Source: Thecaphora thlaspeos (taxonomy: Eukaryota > Basidiomycota > Ustilaginomycetes > Urocystidales > Glomosporiaceae). From it: a stretch of DNA of 64,000 nucleotides. The position numbers were made by a program, and so were the translations under genes. Shown in pieces: positions 43,485-54,552 of the stretch; position 1 is the first letter of the stretch, and each line of letters begins with the position of its first letter. The notes beneath the pieces are model-generated. The model was not told the DNA's origin and made no database searches. It worked only from the letters and a program-made list of their open reading frames with translations. The stretch is taken from the NCBI GenBank assembly GCA_900291925.1, contig UWYS01000020.1, positions 310,001 to 374,000 of the forward strand, in the 5' to 3' direction.

Positions 43485-44696
43485 ATGATTCAGTTCCAAC
43501 TCCTCCTCTTCATCTTTACCGCTGCCCTCCTCCACTCTGGCGAGGTGCGTTCGGTCCCCGTCGGTGGCTCAGACCTAGACGAGCTTGCAAAGATCTTTGG
43601 CAACATCGTCCAGGAAGAGTCTGTCGATACGTTTGTTCCCCAAGTTCTCCACCAGTCCAGCGACGGTGTACAGAACTTTCACCAGCCTTACTACGGCCAC
43701 GGCCAGTTCAACCCTCACACGACAGTGGAGCCGTGGGATCTCCAACGGGACGGAGACCTTTCTGCCGTCGTTCACGGCTCGTACGGGCGCGGCGCGGACC
43801 TGGACCACACCTCGTACCACCCCAGCAGCCCCGGCAACCCACACGGCGTCGAACGTGTCTGGGATCTGCACCAGCACCAGGACACCGGTTATCTCTACGA
43901 TGTGGTCCGCGGCTCGGACAGACACACTGCAACGGCGTCGCAGGGTGTTCCCGACCTGCAGTTGGAACATCCATCTTCCGGAAGCTTGCCATACGACCAT
44001 CAAGCCTACCCTCCCCGCGCCAGCACGTTTGATCAAGGCCAGGGCTCTCGATCGATCGTCAAAGCCCACAGCGAAGTCGACAACAACGAAAGGCACCTGG
44101 ACGGGTCCATGGTTCGCATCGGCGGCGAGGACGTCACCCTGAATCCATTGGAGCAAACCAAATGGCATAAGCTCATCATCGACGCTGAAGAGCTTGCCCT
44201 GTCAGGCCAGCCTTTCAACGACAATTTGAAGCAGGCGCTGGAGTACCGAGGCACCGAGTTGTTTAGCGAAAGCAATCTTCAACGCCTCGCCGAAGTCCAG
44301 CAGTGGACCACTGGGGTTAGGCAACTTCCTTCGATCGTCGTTGCCGATGATGAGATGCGGGCTTGGCTACAGTGCATCTTTCGATCCACGGGGTCCTTTG
44401 GCCCTTCGAACGACTTCAAGCTCACAGTGCCGCTATTCGACTCATATATTAGGAACGCAGTGGGAAACTACCGAAAGTACGCTGGGCAAGGCGCCAACGT
44501 GGGCCCCTTTGCATCATGGCATCATATACAGGGTCAAGCGCTCTTTAATGTGGGTGCATTCCATATACGGATCATAGATAGGAATCTTCCCAGCGTGACA
44601 GAGTATAGGGTTGTGGCGGTACCAAACTTGCGACAGGAGAAGGGAATAGACCCACTATTTTATGTTGGGCTCCTGTCGACGCAACACAGGATCTAA
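43485..44696 (+). CDS. Secreted protein of unknown function, effector candidate
   Basis: An intronless gene of 403 aa. I take the ATG at 43,485 because it opens on a classical signal peptide (MIQFQLLLFIFTAALLHSG, cleavage near residues 20-24); the open frame extends 54 codons further upstream without sense. The mature protein has a His/Gln/Ser-rich low-complexity part (about 50-220) and an apparently folded C-terminal part (about 225-403) with HKLIIDAEELALSGQP, MRAWLQCIFRS and FHIRIIDRNLPSVTEYRVVA. Only one cysteine is evident. No family recognised. Secretion plus lack of homology makes a secreted effector or wall-associated protein possible; this is inference. A TATA-like box and pyrimidine tract precede it. 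Confidence 0.75.
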   Translation: MIQFQLLLFIFTAALLHSGEVRSVPVGGSDLDELAKIFGNIVQEESVDTFVPQVLHQSSDGVQNFHQPYYGHGQFNPHTTVEPWDLQRDGDLSAVVHGSYGRGADLDHTSYHPSSPGNPHGVERVWDLHQHQDTGYLYDVVRGSDRHTATASQGVPDLQLEHPSSGSLPYDHQAYPPRASTFDQGQGSRSIVKAHSEVDNNERHLDGSMVRIGGEDVTLNPLEQTKWHKLIIDAEELALSGQPFNDNLKQALEYRGTELFSESNLQRLAEVQQWTTGVRQLPSIVVADDEMRAWLQCIFRSTGSFGPSNDFKLTVPLFDSYIRNAVGNYRKYAGQGANVGPFASWHHIQGQALFNVGAFHIRIIDRNLPSVTEYRVVAVPNLRQEKGIDPLFYVGLLSTQHRI

Positions 44697-45714
44697 AAAG
44701 TCGTACGAACGTCTGCGGAGGAACAGAAGGGGGGGTGGGTGCAGTCCGGTAACTACCTGTCGGGATGATGGATGGGTATCAGTGTGCCGGCGCCATCGCT
44801 TCCAAACCTAGCTTCCTCTGTTCGTCCGGTCCCTAGACTCGCTCTCTCTTCCAGCCTTTGCGCCTATTGTTAGCTGCCGGCGGCAATGAGCGCACGAGTG
44901 TTTCTGATGTCTTTACACCAAGGGCGCAGCCCATTGCCTGGGTCAATCAGCCCTGTCGGTATGAGATACGGGACTCAGCATTGCCACGTCGAAGGCTTTC
45001 GTGTCGAGTTCGACGCCTCCTCCGCGCGGAACACGGAGGAAGGATCAGAGAGACCGCACCGTCAAGAGGTTGATACAACACCACTTTGGGTCGTAGACGA
45101 TGTTGGCACCGCTGGCAAAAGGGAGATACCAACAGCGACATTTTCAAGGGCCGACAAGGGAAGGGAAGAGCGTTTAGCATACAGACATACTCAGACCTTG
45201 TCCGTGCGGCACGTCTCCAGTCGCGGTGCCCCATTAGCGTCCTCATGTGACTGTGCACCGAGAGCAGGGACGTGCTCTAACTATGTACTTACCTCGGTCG
45301 TCACCTTGCTACGAAACATACTGTACAGTACCTCTCTCTCTCTCTGTTGTGTCTTTCCTAACAGAGGAAGGATCCGTGCAGACCAAATGCGGTTGATGAA
45401 GCTTTGTAACGTCAGAGTAAAGCCGAGCTTCAGCAACATCCAACCAAGCCAAGCAGACTGCAGACTGAACGTTTATGATCTGTTGCGGAGAGGCTAGACC
45501 TGCTACCGTGGTGAGAGGCAGGCTGAACGCAGGGTGCTACGTAACTACATACCTTTCTTGTCTCTGTGCGTCTTTCTGGCATGAATATGTCAAGCGTCGA
45601 GGCGGGAAAAGGAGAGGACGAGGAGGAGGACGAGGAGGAGGAAGAAGAGGAGGAGGAGTAGGGTCGGAGAGCGAGGAAGGGAAAATAATAATAATAATAA
45701 TATAAAGGGCCTGA
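44697..45714. other. Intergenic region, no gene established
   Basis: A 203-codon open frame (44,886-45,497, plus) has no signal peptide or motif and is not supported. A GGA-rich run (about 45,600-45,665) is followed by an AAT run and a TATAAAGG box at about 45,700, which could serve the following relic. Confidence 0.35.
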
Positions 45715-45783
45715 GTGGCACTCTTTTTTTGCTGCTGCTTCCGTTGGGGATCGCACCACCTTTCGCTCCGCTACGAAAACACA

Positions 45784-46146
45784 GGTATGGGACTTGGCGT
45801 CGCTACTGCCTTCCCGTATCCCAAGGTGGCCGGCGTGACGACGTACACGACGCGCGTCTCGGCATGGTACTGCATCCTCTGCATGACGAGCATCAACGTC
45901 GATCGGTCGCATGACCCATGCACCTTCTACGCCTACATCAACGGTGCACCCGTCTACACGTCCAAGTGGACCCGAGGAATCCCACCAGACTCGAAGGATT
46001 CCATCGATTGGGTCTAGATCGGGGGATCGCAGAACTTCGACGTCTCCGAGACGCATTACGCTGGTCTACAGATGAGCTTCTGGTGCAGCGGCGGCGTCTT
46101 GGCTGAGGTGGTCGTCGACGCACGACCAGCTTCCGCTTCCTCCTAG
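45784..46146 (+). pseudogene. Small beta-sandwich-like (CBM4/9-like?) protein with internal stop
   Basis: The frame GMGLGVATAFPYPKVAGVTT...WYCILCMTSINVDRS then CTFYAYINGAPVYTSKWT runs to a TAG at 46,015 and continues in the same frame as IGGSQNFDVSETHYAGLQMS, FWCSGG and VVVDARPAS to TAG at 46,144. The order Cys-x-F-x-A-x-x-N...W...F...L...C...D resembles the small beta-sandwich domains seen at the C-termini of fungal secreted proteins. The N-terminal region is missing. The internal TAG could come from CAG by one C-to-T change. The domain resemblance is weak. Confidence 0.4.
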
Positions 46147-46943
46147 ACGTAGTTGGCGAGTAATCAGCATCTCCTAGTCTCTCTTTTTCTTCTTTTCTTT
46201 TCCCCTTTCCTATCTCATCTAGATCTATGTCCAGTGCGACCTTGCATCCCATCGACCGATAGGCTGTCAAGCATCTCGCTCTTCCCCACTCCACACTCTC
46301 TTCACTTTCTCGTATCTTTCTCCAGTCTCCATCGTGGCGACCACATCTTCAGAACCGGGCCTGCATTCCTCTTTCTTCTTGTCACTGCACCATTACTCTA
46401 CATCCAGGGAATGCAACCAGTCACCTTTCTTCTCCTCCTTGTCCTTCTCTCTCGCCTAGTCGACACGTTGAAAGACCGTCCGATGCAACGCTGACTGCGA
46501 CTCTGTACGTTCTTCGACGCCGCCACGTCACCTCGTCAGACGGCACAGACGCCGCTACCTGCACAGAGTGTGTGTGCCCCAGCAGCTCTGCTGGTAGAAA
46601 GGAAAGGTGGCGATGGACAGCGACGAGGTCTACTCACATGACAGCACATACATTCATGGTTGACGTTGCCCCGGCCGCGGGGCTCGAGTGCAGGCTCTGA
46701 TCGTACAGCAGCAGCGTGGAGGCAGAAAGCCAATCGAGAGCTTACCCCTATCACTCCCTTTGGTTCCTTCCAAGGCCCAACAAGCCCTTCCCGACGCGGC
46801 CAGCCGGCCCCCGCTCCCACGATTCCCACCGAGGAGGCGGAACATATAGCCCAGTCTCATCGCTCAAATGGCTTGCGAGACTCCCGGCGCCGTCGCATTT
46901 CAGAGAGGGGATGCGCGAGGCAAAGTAAAGGCGCCAAAACAGC

Positions 46944-46989
<46 letters not shown>

Positions 46990-47366
46990 GAGAATGTGGA
47001 AGATGACGACGGCAAATGCGGGAGCTCACGAGGAGCGCGCAAGTAAGAGCCAGAGTGAGGTAGTGGCGACACTTGATAAACCCCGTGCGACTGAAGTAAC
47101 CAGGAGCCGCTGCTGCCACCAAACCTGCCACTGCCACTACCACTACGACTTCTTCTCTTCTGGGACCCCGCCGTTCAGGTAGCCAGCGAGACGGCACATG
47201 GGGTACTTGTGAAGAAAGTTCCGATCGTCACGGTCCGAGAGGCTTGGAGTCCCCGAGCAGGTGTGGAAAGGGACCGACAGGCAAGAGGGGCAAGGTAACG
47301 TCGTTCGTCAGCTGGGCAAGGCGAGGCAAAGCGCGAACAAGCAGCTATGCGCGCTCGCAACACCGA
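46147..47366. other. Intergenic region with GA repeat
   Basis: A (GA)n run at about 46,946-46,984. Hydrophobic short open frames at 46.15-46.5 kb derive from pyrimidine-rich DNA and are not supported. Confidence 0.4.
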
Positions 47367-48823
47367 CTAGTGTTCCAAGAACAGATGGCCTGTTCGACCC
47401 GCCCATACGTGCTTCTGGCCGTAGAACGCCGTCCCGTATGAGACAACGCCGAGCTCGGCGATCGGGTCGTGTTCTGCAGCAGCAAGGTGGAGCGTGAATG
47501 TTGGAGAAAGTTAATATGTCGGTGGGCTCGAAGCTCGATGACACCGGATAGTGCGGAAAGACAACTCTGCGTCCTCACCGTTGGCAAAGTGCTCGACGTG
47601 CTGGATGATGTGTTTACCGTCCTCGTCGACCGGCGAGTGGAAGTGATTGGCCGCGCTGTGCAGGAAGAGGAGAGGGGTCGCCTTTTCGGCGGTCGGACGA
47701 ATGATCTCCATGCTCTCGTACAGACCGGCATCGTTCTGCCATCTTGAGAAGGAAGAGGGCTAGCGGCGGCTCACCTGGCAAATGTGTAGACCTCGAGCTT
47801 GGACAGGTGGCTGCGGGGGGCCTCGGCCAGCAGCATGTCGATCCAGGCCGACACCACGATCCCGCCCTGGCTGTGGGCAATCAGGACCACCTTCTTGGTA
47901 CTCTCGTCTCGCAGGGCCTTCTTGATGCGGGGATACCCGTCACGGATATCCGCGGTGTGGTAGGCTAGATCCCTCTGGAGTATGCACTCAAACAAGTCAG
48001 AGACCAGTCCCAGCGTGCGGTTGTGAATACCGTACACGGGGCGGCGGAATAGGTGGAAAAGGTGCTCCTGGATCAGCTGGACGCCCGATCGGGTGGTGGC
48101 AACGCCGTTAACGCTGCCATGAAAGCAGCGCCAGTAAGGGAACAAAGACAGACCGGCGAGGCAGAAGGTCGAGAAAGACCAGGACGAAAGGGCGTCAACG
48201 AGCGAGCGGCGCCAAGAGTGGAGCACGAGCGATCGTCTCTCGCATTGCGTCGCCGGCTGCCGGAGCTCACAAGAACCATTTCTCGCCACTCTTCTTGTCG
48301 CGGAGGAGGTTCTCTGGCTTGACGACAATCTTGCCCTGAAGCGACGAGATGGCGCGGTTGGCGAGGTAAAAGACGGTAAAGGTGAGGGGCAGCCCGATCT
48401 GAAAGACAGTCGAGGCGGCCAGCAGGGTCAAGATGGCCAAGGACCAGAGCAGGAGCACAGCCTGGAAGAGGGATCGCGTCACCGACGATCTGAAGCTGAC
48501 CGGCTCGTTCTTGGACGTGACGCCGAAGCTCATCGGCCAGAGGATGCGGTAGACGAGACTGGGCAAGCCCGGAACGACGATGAACGCATCGCGGACAAGC
48601 TGCAGGGGCGATTGCAGCGGAGGGCGTTGAGGAAGAGGTCAGAGTTAGGAAAGGAGCGAGTCAGAACACTTGCTGCCAAGGGACGCAAGAATCGGACCAC
48701 GAGGAAATGCTAGCGAGTAGAGAGCTGTTGTCAATGGCGAGCCGCCTAGCGTCTCGTTCTGGTACGCACGCGTCGAAAGGGACTGCGCTTGAATGTCACG
48801 TTGAGGTTGTGCAGGATGCCCAT
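47367..48823 (-). CDS. Membrane-associated alpha/beta hydrolase (lipase-like serine hydrolase)
   Basis: Five exons: 48823-48770, 48599-48271, 48113-47775, 47742-47579 and 47473-47367, 330 aa with all frames joining. The N-terminal third carries FIVVPGLPSLVYRILWP and two likely membrane helices (FQAVLLLWSLAILTLLAA and FQIGLPLTFTVFYLA). Exon 3 has GVQLIQEHLFHLF, HNRTLGLVSDLFECILQRD and the nucleophile elbow LIAHSQGGIV (GxSxG form HSQGG). SKLEVYTFA and SAANHFHSP lead into HVEHFANEHDPIAELGVVSY, and the last exon ends GRTGHLFLEH, where His would complete the triad. The fold and family pattern are clear; the substrate is unknown. Exon 4's 5' acceptor was chosen to keep phase and is the weakest junction. 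Confidence 0.82.
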
Positions 48824-49549
48824 CTTGGTCGACGGCGGAGGCGAAGGCGCGGGAGGCTGCGGAAAGCTTCACGTGTGGCCTGTAGATAGTACGAGGAGGC
48901 TGATACCGCGTAAGGTGCCAAGTGCAAAGCAGCTGGAATGGTGCACTGAGGAGAGGTCGACAAAGGGAGACGAGCGAGGGCGTGTTCCAACGAGCGGGAA
49001 GAGTAGATGAAGGAGCGGAGGGGGCGGAAGGAGGAGATGAGGTGGGGAGGGGGGGGGGACAGGCGACCGTTTTATCTTGCGAGGTCAGAGGGCTGCTGTG
49101 GCAATAGGCCGGCCCATCCTTCGGCCTACCAGGCCACATCGGCCAGCCAACGCTCGCATCGAAGCTGACCGAGCGGTGGGGACCGACCGTGGCCAGCCTT
49201 GCAGTGTGGCCCGGAGACAGAGAGGAGCAAAGCCTCTCTCCGTCTCCCCTTGATCTTGGCTCTGGCTAACGAGCGCCCCCCTGTGCATCGGGGCGTGATC
49301 GCCATGACGAAGATGGTTCCCTCTCGCTCTGTGTCACTCGTTGCTTGGAGGTAAGAGCAAATGGTATGTGTCGAGGAATCAGGCATGCTCGTGCATGCTC
49401 ACGCCCTCGTCCGAGAGTAGGCCTAGCATCAGACGGCACGGTCCAATAGCGACGTCGAGCAACAAGACGAGGTTGTGCGATCGGCCGAGAGGGCGTGAGC
49501 ATGGCTCGATGTGTTCAAGTGCTAGAGGTGATCGATCGACTAGAGCAGC

Positions 49550-49581
<32 letters not shown>

Positions 49582-50016
49582 CGACGACGACAAAAAAAAA
49601 AAAAAAGGGGGACGGGACAAGAGCGAGGAGCATCGAAGCCTGAGGGTGGCGCACGTACGGCAAGAGACAGGGCGTGTCTTGTTCATCTTCAGAACGGTAA
49701 GAAGGTGACTATATCGAGTCTATCAAAGAAAGAGGGCGAGAGGGCGAGAGGGCGCGATAGAAGGGGGGACAGAGAAATACAGTGTCGCGATCACGAAATA
49801 AATTGCTATGCGGAAGAACGCAGATGACGGCGACGGACGAATGGAACGGAGGTGACAAGGTCACCAGATCGATTCTACGCGAGGTACGGAAGATCAACTC
49901 TGGATCAGCAGATGGGAAGAGAGACAGAGGCGATGCTGAGAGGGATCGGGACAGGTCTCAAGGACGGGAGAAGAGGGGGAAAGGTGGTGCGACGCGATGG
50001 CGACGCAGAGCGAGGC
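48824..50016. other. Intergenic region with (ACG)n and A-run
   Basis: An ACG trinucleotide run (about 49,545-49,590) is followed directly by about 14 A. GAGGGC repeats lie near 49,735-49,752. No gene seen. Confidence 0.45.
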
Positions 50017-53000
50017 CTATCGTCGCCCAGCGCCCAAAAAGAGGCTCGACATCTTGGACGCCGAGCTCGACGAAGACGACGAGGCCACGAGGCCGGCACC
50101 CACGAGCGACTCCTCCTCGAGCGACCGCAGCGCCGACCGCGAGCGCGCCGTGTGCAAGCTAGGGCCGCCGCCAACGGGCACCGGCGGCAGCATCTTGGAG
50201 GTGGGAGCGGGAGCGGCAGGAGGCGGCGGCGTGCGGCCAAAGAAGCGCGACAGACGGCGCAGCCGCATCACTGCTGCACGCTCGGCGTCCGACTTGCTCT
50301 CGAACGACGCCAAGCTGTCGCGCCGCGCCAAGTCGATGCTGCTCGACGAAGCCATGCCGGCCAGTCCGCTCTGGCCGCGAGCACGCGCCAACGCCATCAC
50401 CGACGCCGCATCGCCGTCGTTGCGCCTGTCGAGACCGTCGTCTTCGCTGTCAGAGTCAAAGGTGAGGAAGGCCTGGGAGTGTCGCTGGTGCGGGTGCCGG
50501 CGCGAGCGGCCATGGTGCGCCGACGAACGCGGCTGCAGCTGCGCCTGAGTCGCCGGCTGGAGCCGAGGAACGGCGGCGACGGAGGCGGAGGCGAGGTCGA
50601 GGCCACTGGCAGCGGTGCCGGCCATCACGACGTCAATGGATCGCGAAGAGGGCGAGTCGGACCGGAGCAAAACGCGATCGTCCTGCGAGGCGTGCAGCAG
50701 CGGTTTGCGCATCGAGGCCGAGGACGACGAAACACTCTGGCTATGGCTCTGGACCGTGGCGGTCAGCGAGCGCGCCGACCGCGAGTCGGACCGCGAGTCC
50801 ATCGAGTCGTTCCAGAATGGGTCGAGGTAATCTTCGAAATCGCTGTCCTGGCTTCGGACCACGATGCTAGGGGCCCGCAAGGACCTCGGACCATCCTTGA
50901 CGCCGCCTCCGCTGCCGCCGTCGCCTTTGACGGCCTCGTCCCGCTCGTCCGAGGTCAAGCTGGGGTCGACTTCGCTCTCGCCAGAGTGATCAAGCGAGAC
51001 GAGCGAGTCCATCGCGCCGGGGTTCCGGGCGAGAGCGCCGCCTCGACCCGCGGATGCTCGCTCGCGCCCAGCTGCCCCGAAGCCCTGGTTACCGCCGTCG
51101 TCGGCGTCGCCGTCTTGCTGCTCCGAGTCGGAGCTATCAATCGACATAAACGACATGCCAGAGACAGCTGCGGCAGAGGCAGACCGTCGGAGTTGACGTC
51201 GGCCATCTACGGGGGCTTTGACAATGTCCGCTGGAGCCGAAGCCGGCGCCACGGCCAGGAAACGCGTGCGATTGTGGTTGCTTGCGCACGGCAGTGACGA
51301 CGAGAGGAAGGTCGACGTCGAAACGTCGCTCAACGCCAGCGACGATCGGGCGGGCGTCCGCGGCTCGTCCTCTGACAGGCTGCTGGCAGACTTGGACGCA
51401 GCTGGGAGGAGTATCGTCGGCGTGAGCATCGCGGGAGCCGGCCGCCGAGCACTTCCCGCGCCGGATGCAGAGACGAGTCCGGCCGGTGGCTTGGCGCCAA
51501 AGATCCTGTCGAGCTTGTTCATGCGTCGAACCTGGGCAATGCGGTCTGCCTGGCTCATGCCGTCGAGCGGCCGCGTCTCAAACTCGAGGTGGTGATCACC
51601 ATGCTGGAGCTCGTCCGGCGGGCTGCGGAATGCTACCTCTTTCCGCTGATGCTGCTTGCTTCCGGCCAGGTTGGCGGCGACCAGCTCGACCGGGATCGTC
51701 TCGCCGAGCCAACGCGACATCTTGGCCAGCCTGCGGCGGTGCGCCTCGCGCGAGGAGCCGACCTGGTCGCTGCATCCGCCGTGGCCGCTGCGATCCTCCG
51801 AGCCGGCTTGGGTGGTGGCATCGGCGTCGACCATGCCGACTAGCGAGTCTGGCTGCACCACGACGAAGCCGCCAGACTCGACCGACATCAGCCGTGGCGT
51901 CGCCTCCTCGTCATCATTGTCGGCGTCATCGTTGTCGTGGTCGTGAACGCCGTCACCATTGTCATCGTCACTCTGCCGCTGCACGATCTCGAGCTCGACG
52001 CTAGCCAGGCTGACCTCGTCGCTGACCGCGACGCCGCGAGCCCGTGCGCCGGCAGAGGCGGAGGCAGAGGCGGAAGCAGCAAAGGGATGCTGAATGCCCA
52101 GAATGCTCGCCGCCTTGGGGCTGACGATGTCTTGGACCGCGTTGGGGTCCGAAATCAGGAAAACTGAATCCTGCAGAGCGAGGCAGCTGAGTCGGTCTCG
52201 TCCTGCAAAGCGGACCAAAGCAAAAGAGTGGGAGAGAACGGAGGGGGTCAGCGACAGATGTTAGCCAGAAAGGCGAGAGAACAGTGGATGAGAAGAGGAC
52301 ACCGCCCCTGCCGTGCGAGCCGTGCTGCCACTCACTTGACTCCAGCTGCGGGCCGAGCGAGCCTCGGAACGCCTTGGCCGCGCTGTGGAGAGGCAGGTCG
52401 TCAAAAGCCTGCAAAACCGGCAGCGATGAAGTGGTCGATGGTCTCCGGAGCTCGACGGCGCTGTTCGGTTCTCGGGGCGGCGAAGCGATGGTCAGGTTGG
52501 AGTCGTAGCTCCCTCTCCGACGCAGGCGCGGGAATTGCGGCTGCTTTCTGGCCGCATTCGTGCAAGCGGCGGCGGCTGCGGTCGTCGTCGTCGGCGCCGC
52601 TCCTTGGGTGTCGCCGTCGTCACCTTCGAGGTAGGTGTCCCAGCAGACGGCCTGTAGCGACTCTTCACCGAGCAAGTAGGCGAGTTTGCGCATCCGCCGC
52701 ACCTGCTCACGCCGCTGTTCGGCGGTGAGGTTGTTGCGCGTTGTGGGCCGCGGGAGGGCCGCTGCGGTGGCCGAGCGTCGCCTCTGCTTGGAGAGGCCGG
52801 TGGCGCCGCCTTTTCTCACGCCCGCCCTGCGGTTGCTGGCCCGCTTTGTCGTCGTCGCCGCCGACTCTTGATCGGTCTGGCGGTGGCGCGCGGACGGCAG
52901 CAACGGCGCTCGACCGCTCTCGAAGCTCGCCTGGAGACTGTCAGGGCTCATGCTGCGCGACACTCGCCCTTCGGCGACCAAGGAGCTGACCGAGGAGGGC

Positions 53001-53630
53001 GAGAGTGAGGTGGTGCGGTCCGGGATCACATAGGCGCCGCGTGTGACATGGACGAGGCCAGGCATCGGCTCAAGCCTGCTGTTGGGGCGGCGGCTGCTCC
53101 TCTTCCGATAGTTGGCCCATGCCCGCTCCGCCTCCTCTCGCAGAAACTCGGATGAAGCAGAGCGAGGCCAGAGCCCGCAGTGACTCGGCTTGAAGGGCAC
53201 CGCTACCGCCGTCGATACACGTTGGGGGTATGCGGCAGTCAAGTCGAGGCTGTCGCCGCGCGTGCTGTCCATCTCGGTCCGATTGTACTGCTCTTCGATG
53301 AGTGCAGAGCAGTCCGACGATGGGGTGATGCGGGCGGCCAAGGGGTCGACTGTGATGGACTGTGGCCGCAAAACGCCCTGCTGGCCGAGCAGCGGCAGAG
53401 GCAGAGGCAAGGATGGAGAAGGGGGAGGAGTCGCAGTCGCGGCTCCAGAGTGTGGGCCCAAGGTGGCCTTGCTGGCCATGCTGTCACCGGTGACGAGCGG
53501 CGGACGGCGGACGAGGACGTGCGAGGTGGCAGGGGGCTGCGAGACGTGTGGGCTAGAGCTGGAGCTGGAAGCGCTCGACCTGGAGCAGGTCGCTTCTGTC
53601 GATGCTGTTGCTGTTTCTGCTGTTGCTGCA

Positions 53631-53661
<31 letters not shown>

Positions 53662-54004
53662 CTTTTCGCAACTGCTGCGGCTCGGCGCTGCTGCGGCTGC
53701 TCTGCAGAACGGGCAAAGACGAAGGGAGGGCGAAGCGCTTGATGTCGCGCGAGTCGAGGATGCCGCCGCGGGACCTTGCGCGCGGGCCAAGGACGATGTG
53801 CGCCTTTGTGCGCTTAAAGTCGTCGGGCGAGAAGATTCGGTGGTGGGTGCCAGAGCTGTTCAAGGTGATCGAGGCATCCGAAGCGCGCTTGCTCCTCGAC
53901 CGAGTCCCGGCCTCGGCAGCGGCAGCGGCGGAGGAGGTGTCAAGGATGAACGACGACTGCATCGGACTGGCCCGAGCGGAGCGCACGGCTTCCTGCTGCA
54001 TCAT
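50017..54004 (-). CDS. Large disordered protein with a four-times repeated basic motif
   Basis: Two exons, 54004-52336 and 52202-50017, joined by one GT-AG intron, 1,284 aa. No catalytic domain recognised. Most of the sequence is Ser/Ala/Pro/Arg-rich with homopolymers (poly-Ala, poly-Ser) and acidic patches. A short motif occurs four times: REQVRRMRKLAYLLGEES, RRRLAKMSRWLGETIP, IAQVRRMNKLDRIFGAKPP and RAAVMRLRRLSRFFGRTPPP, that is a basic amphipathic helix ending in (L/F)G followed by a turn. The exon 2 start reads SCLALQDSVFLISDPN. The motif spacing suggests a scaffold binding one partner several times. Many S/T-P and R-x-x-S sites could be phosphorylated. Function unknown. Confidence 0.75.
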
Positions 54005-54517
54005 TGCTGCTGCTGCTGCTGCTGCTGCTGTCGTAGATCGAGGAGAGCACTGACAGGCGGTGTCCCGTTATGCCTCCACAGATCGGCGGGTGGATAGATG
54101 TGGGCGCCGGCCGGCTAGCAGGCTGACTGATGGCGAGGGGCGGCGAGGCCGGCGAGCAAGACGCGTCGACGTCTCCCAAGAACTGGGCACCAAGGGCCAA
54201 GGGCGGAGGGCGCAAGGGCGGAGGGCGGAAGCAGCCGAAAGAGTTTGGCGCGAGGCAAGGAGTAAGCGCCAAGAGAGACCGGGCGGAAGCGGCCGATGGA
54301 CGGTGGCGCAAGCTGGACCGGCTGCTTCCGGAGCTAGCAGGTAGCCAAGTAGTGCAGGGAAGAGGCAAAGAAGAAGGGTATGAAGCCGTTGGGCGGGCAA
54401 GGCGTCGTCGTCGTCGTCGTCGGCGGCGGGTCAGAGAGGTAAGGACGTGGTCAATGGATGCGGGAGGTAGGTGGTAGGGTGGTGGTGAAGGTGATACCGG
54501 TGACGATGACGATAGCG

Positions 54518-54552
<35 letters not shown>

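Noticed and set aside
44886..45497. 203-codon plus-strand open frame
   Set aside because: No signal peptide, motif or codon bias that separates it from chance.
49852..51297. 481-codon plus-strand open frame
   Set aside because: Shadow of the minus-strand 1,284-residue gene; Arg/Ala-rich translation typical of antisense CG-rich DNA.
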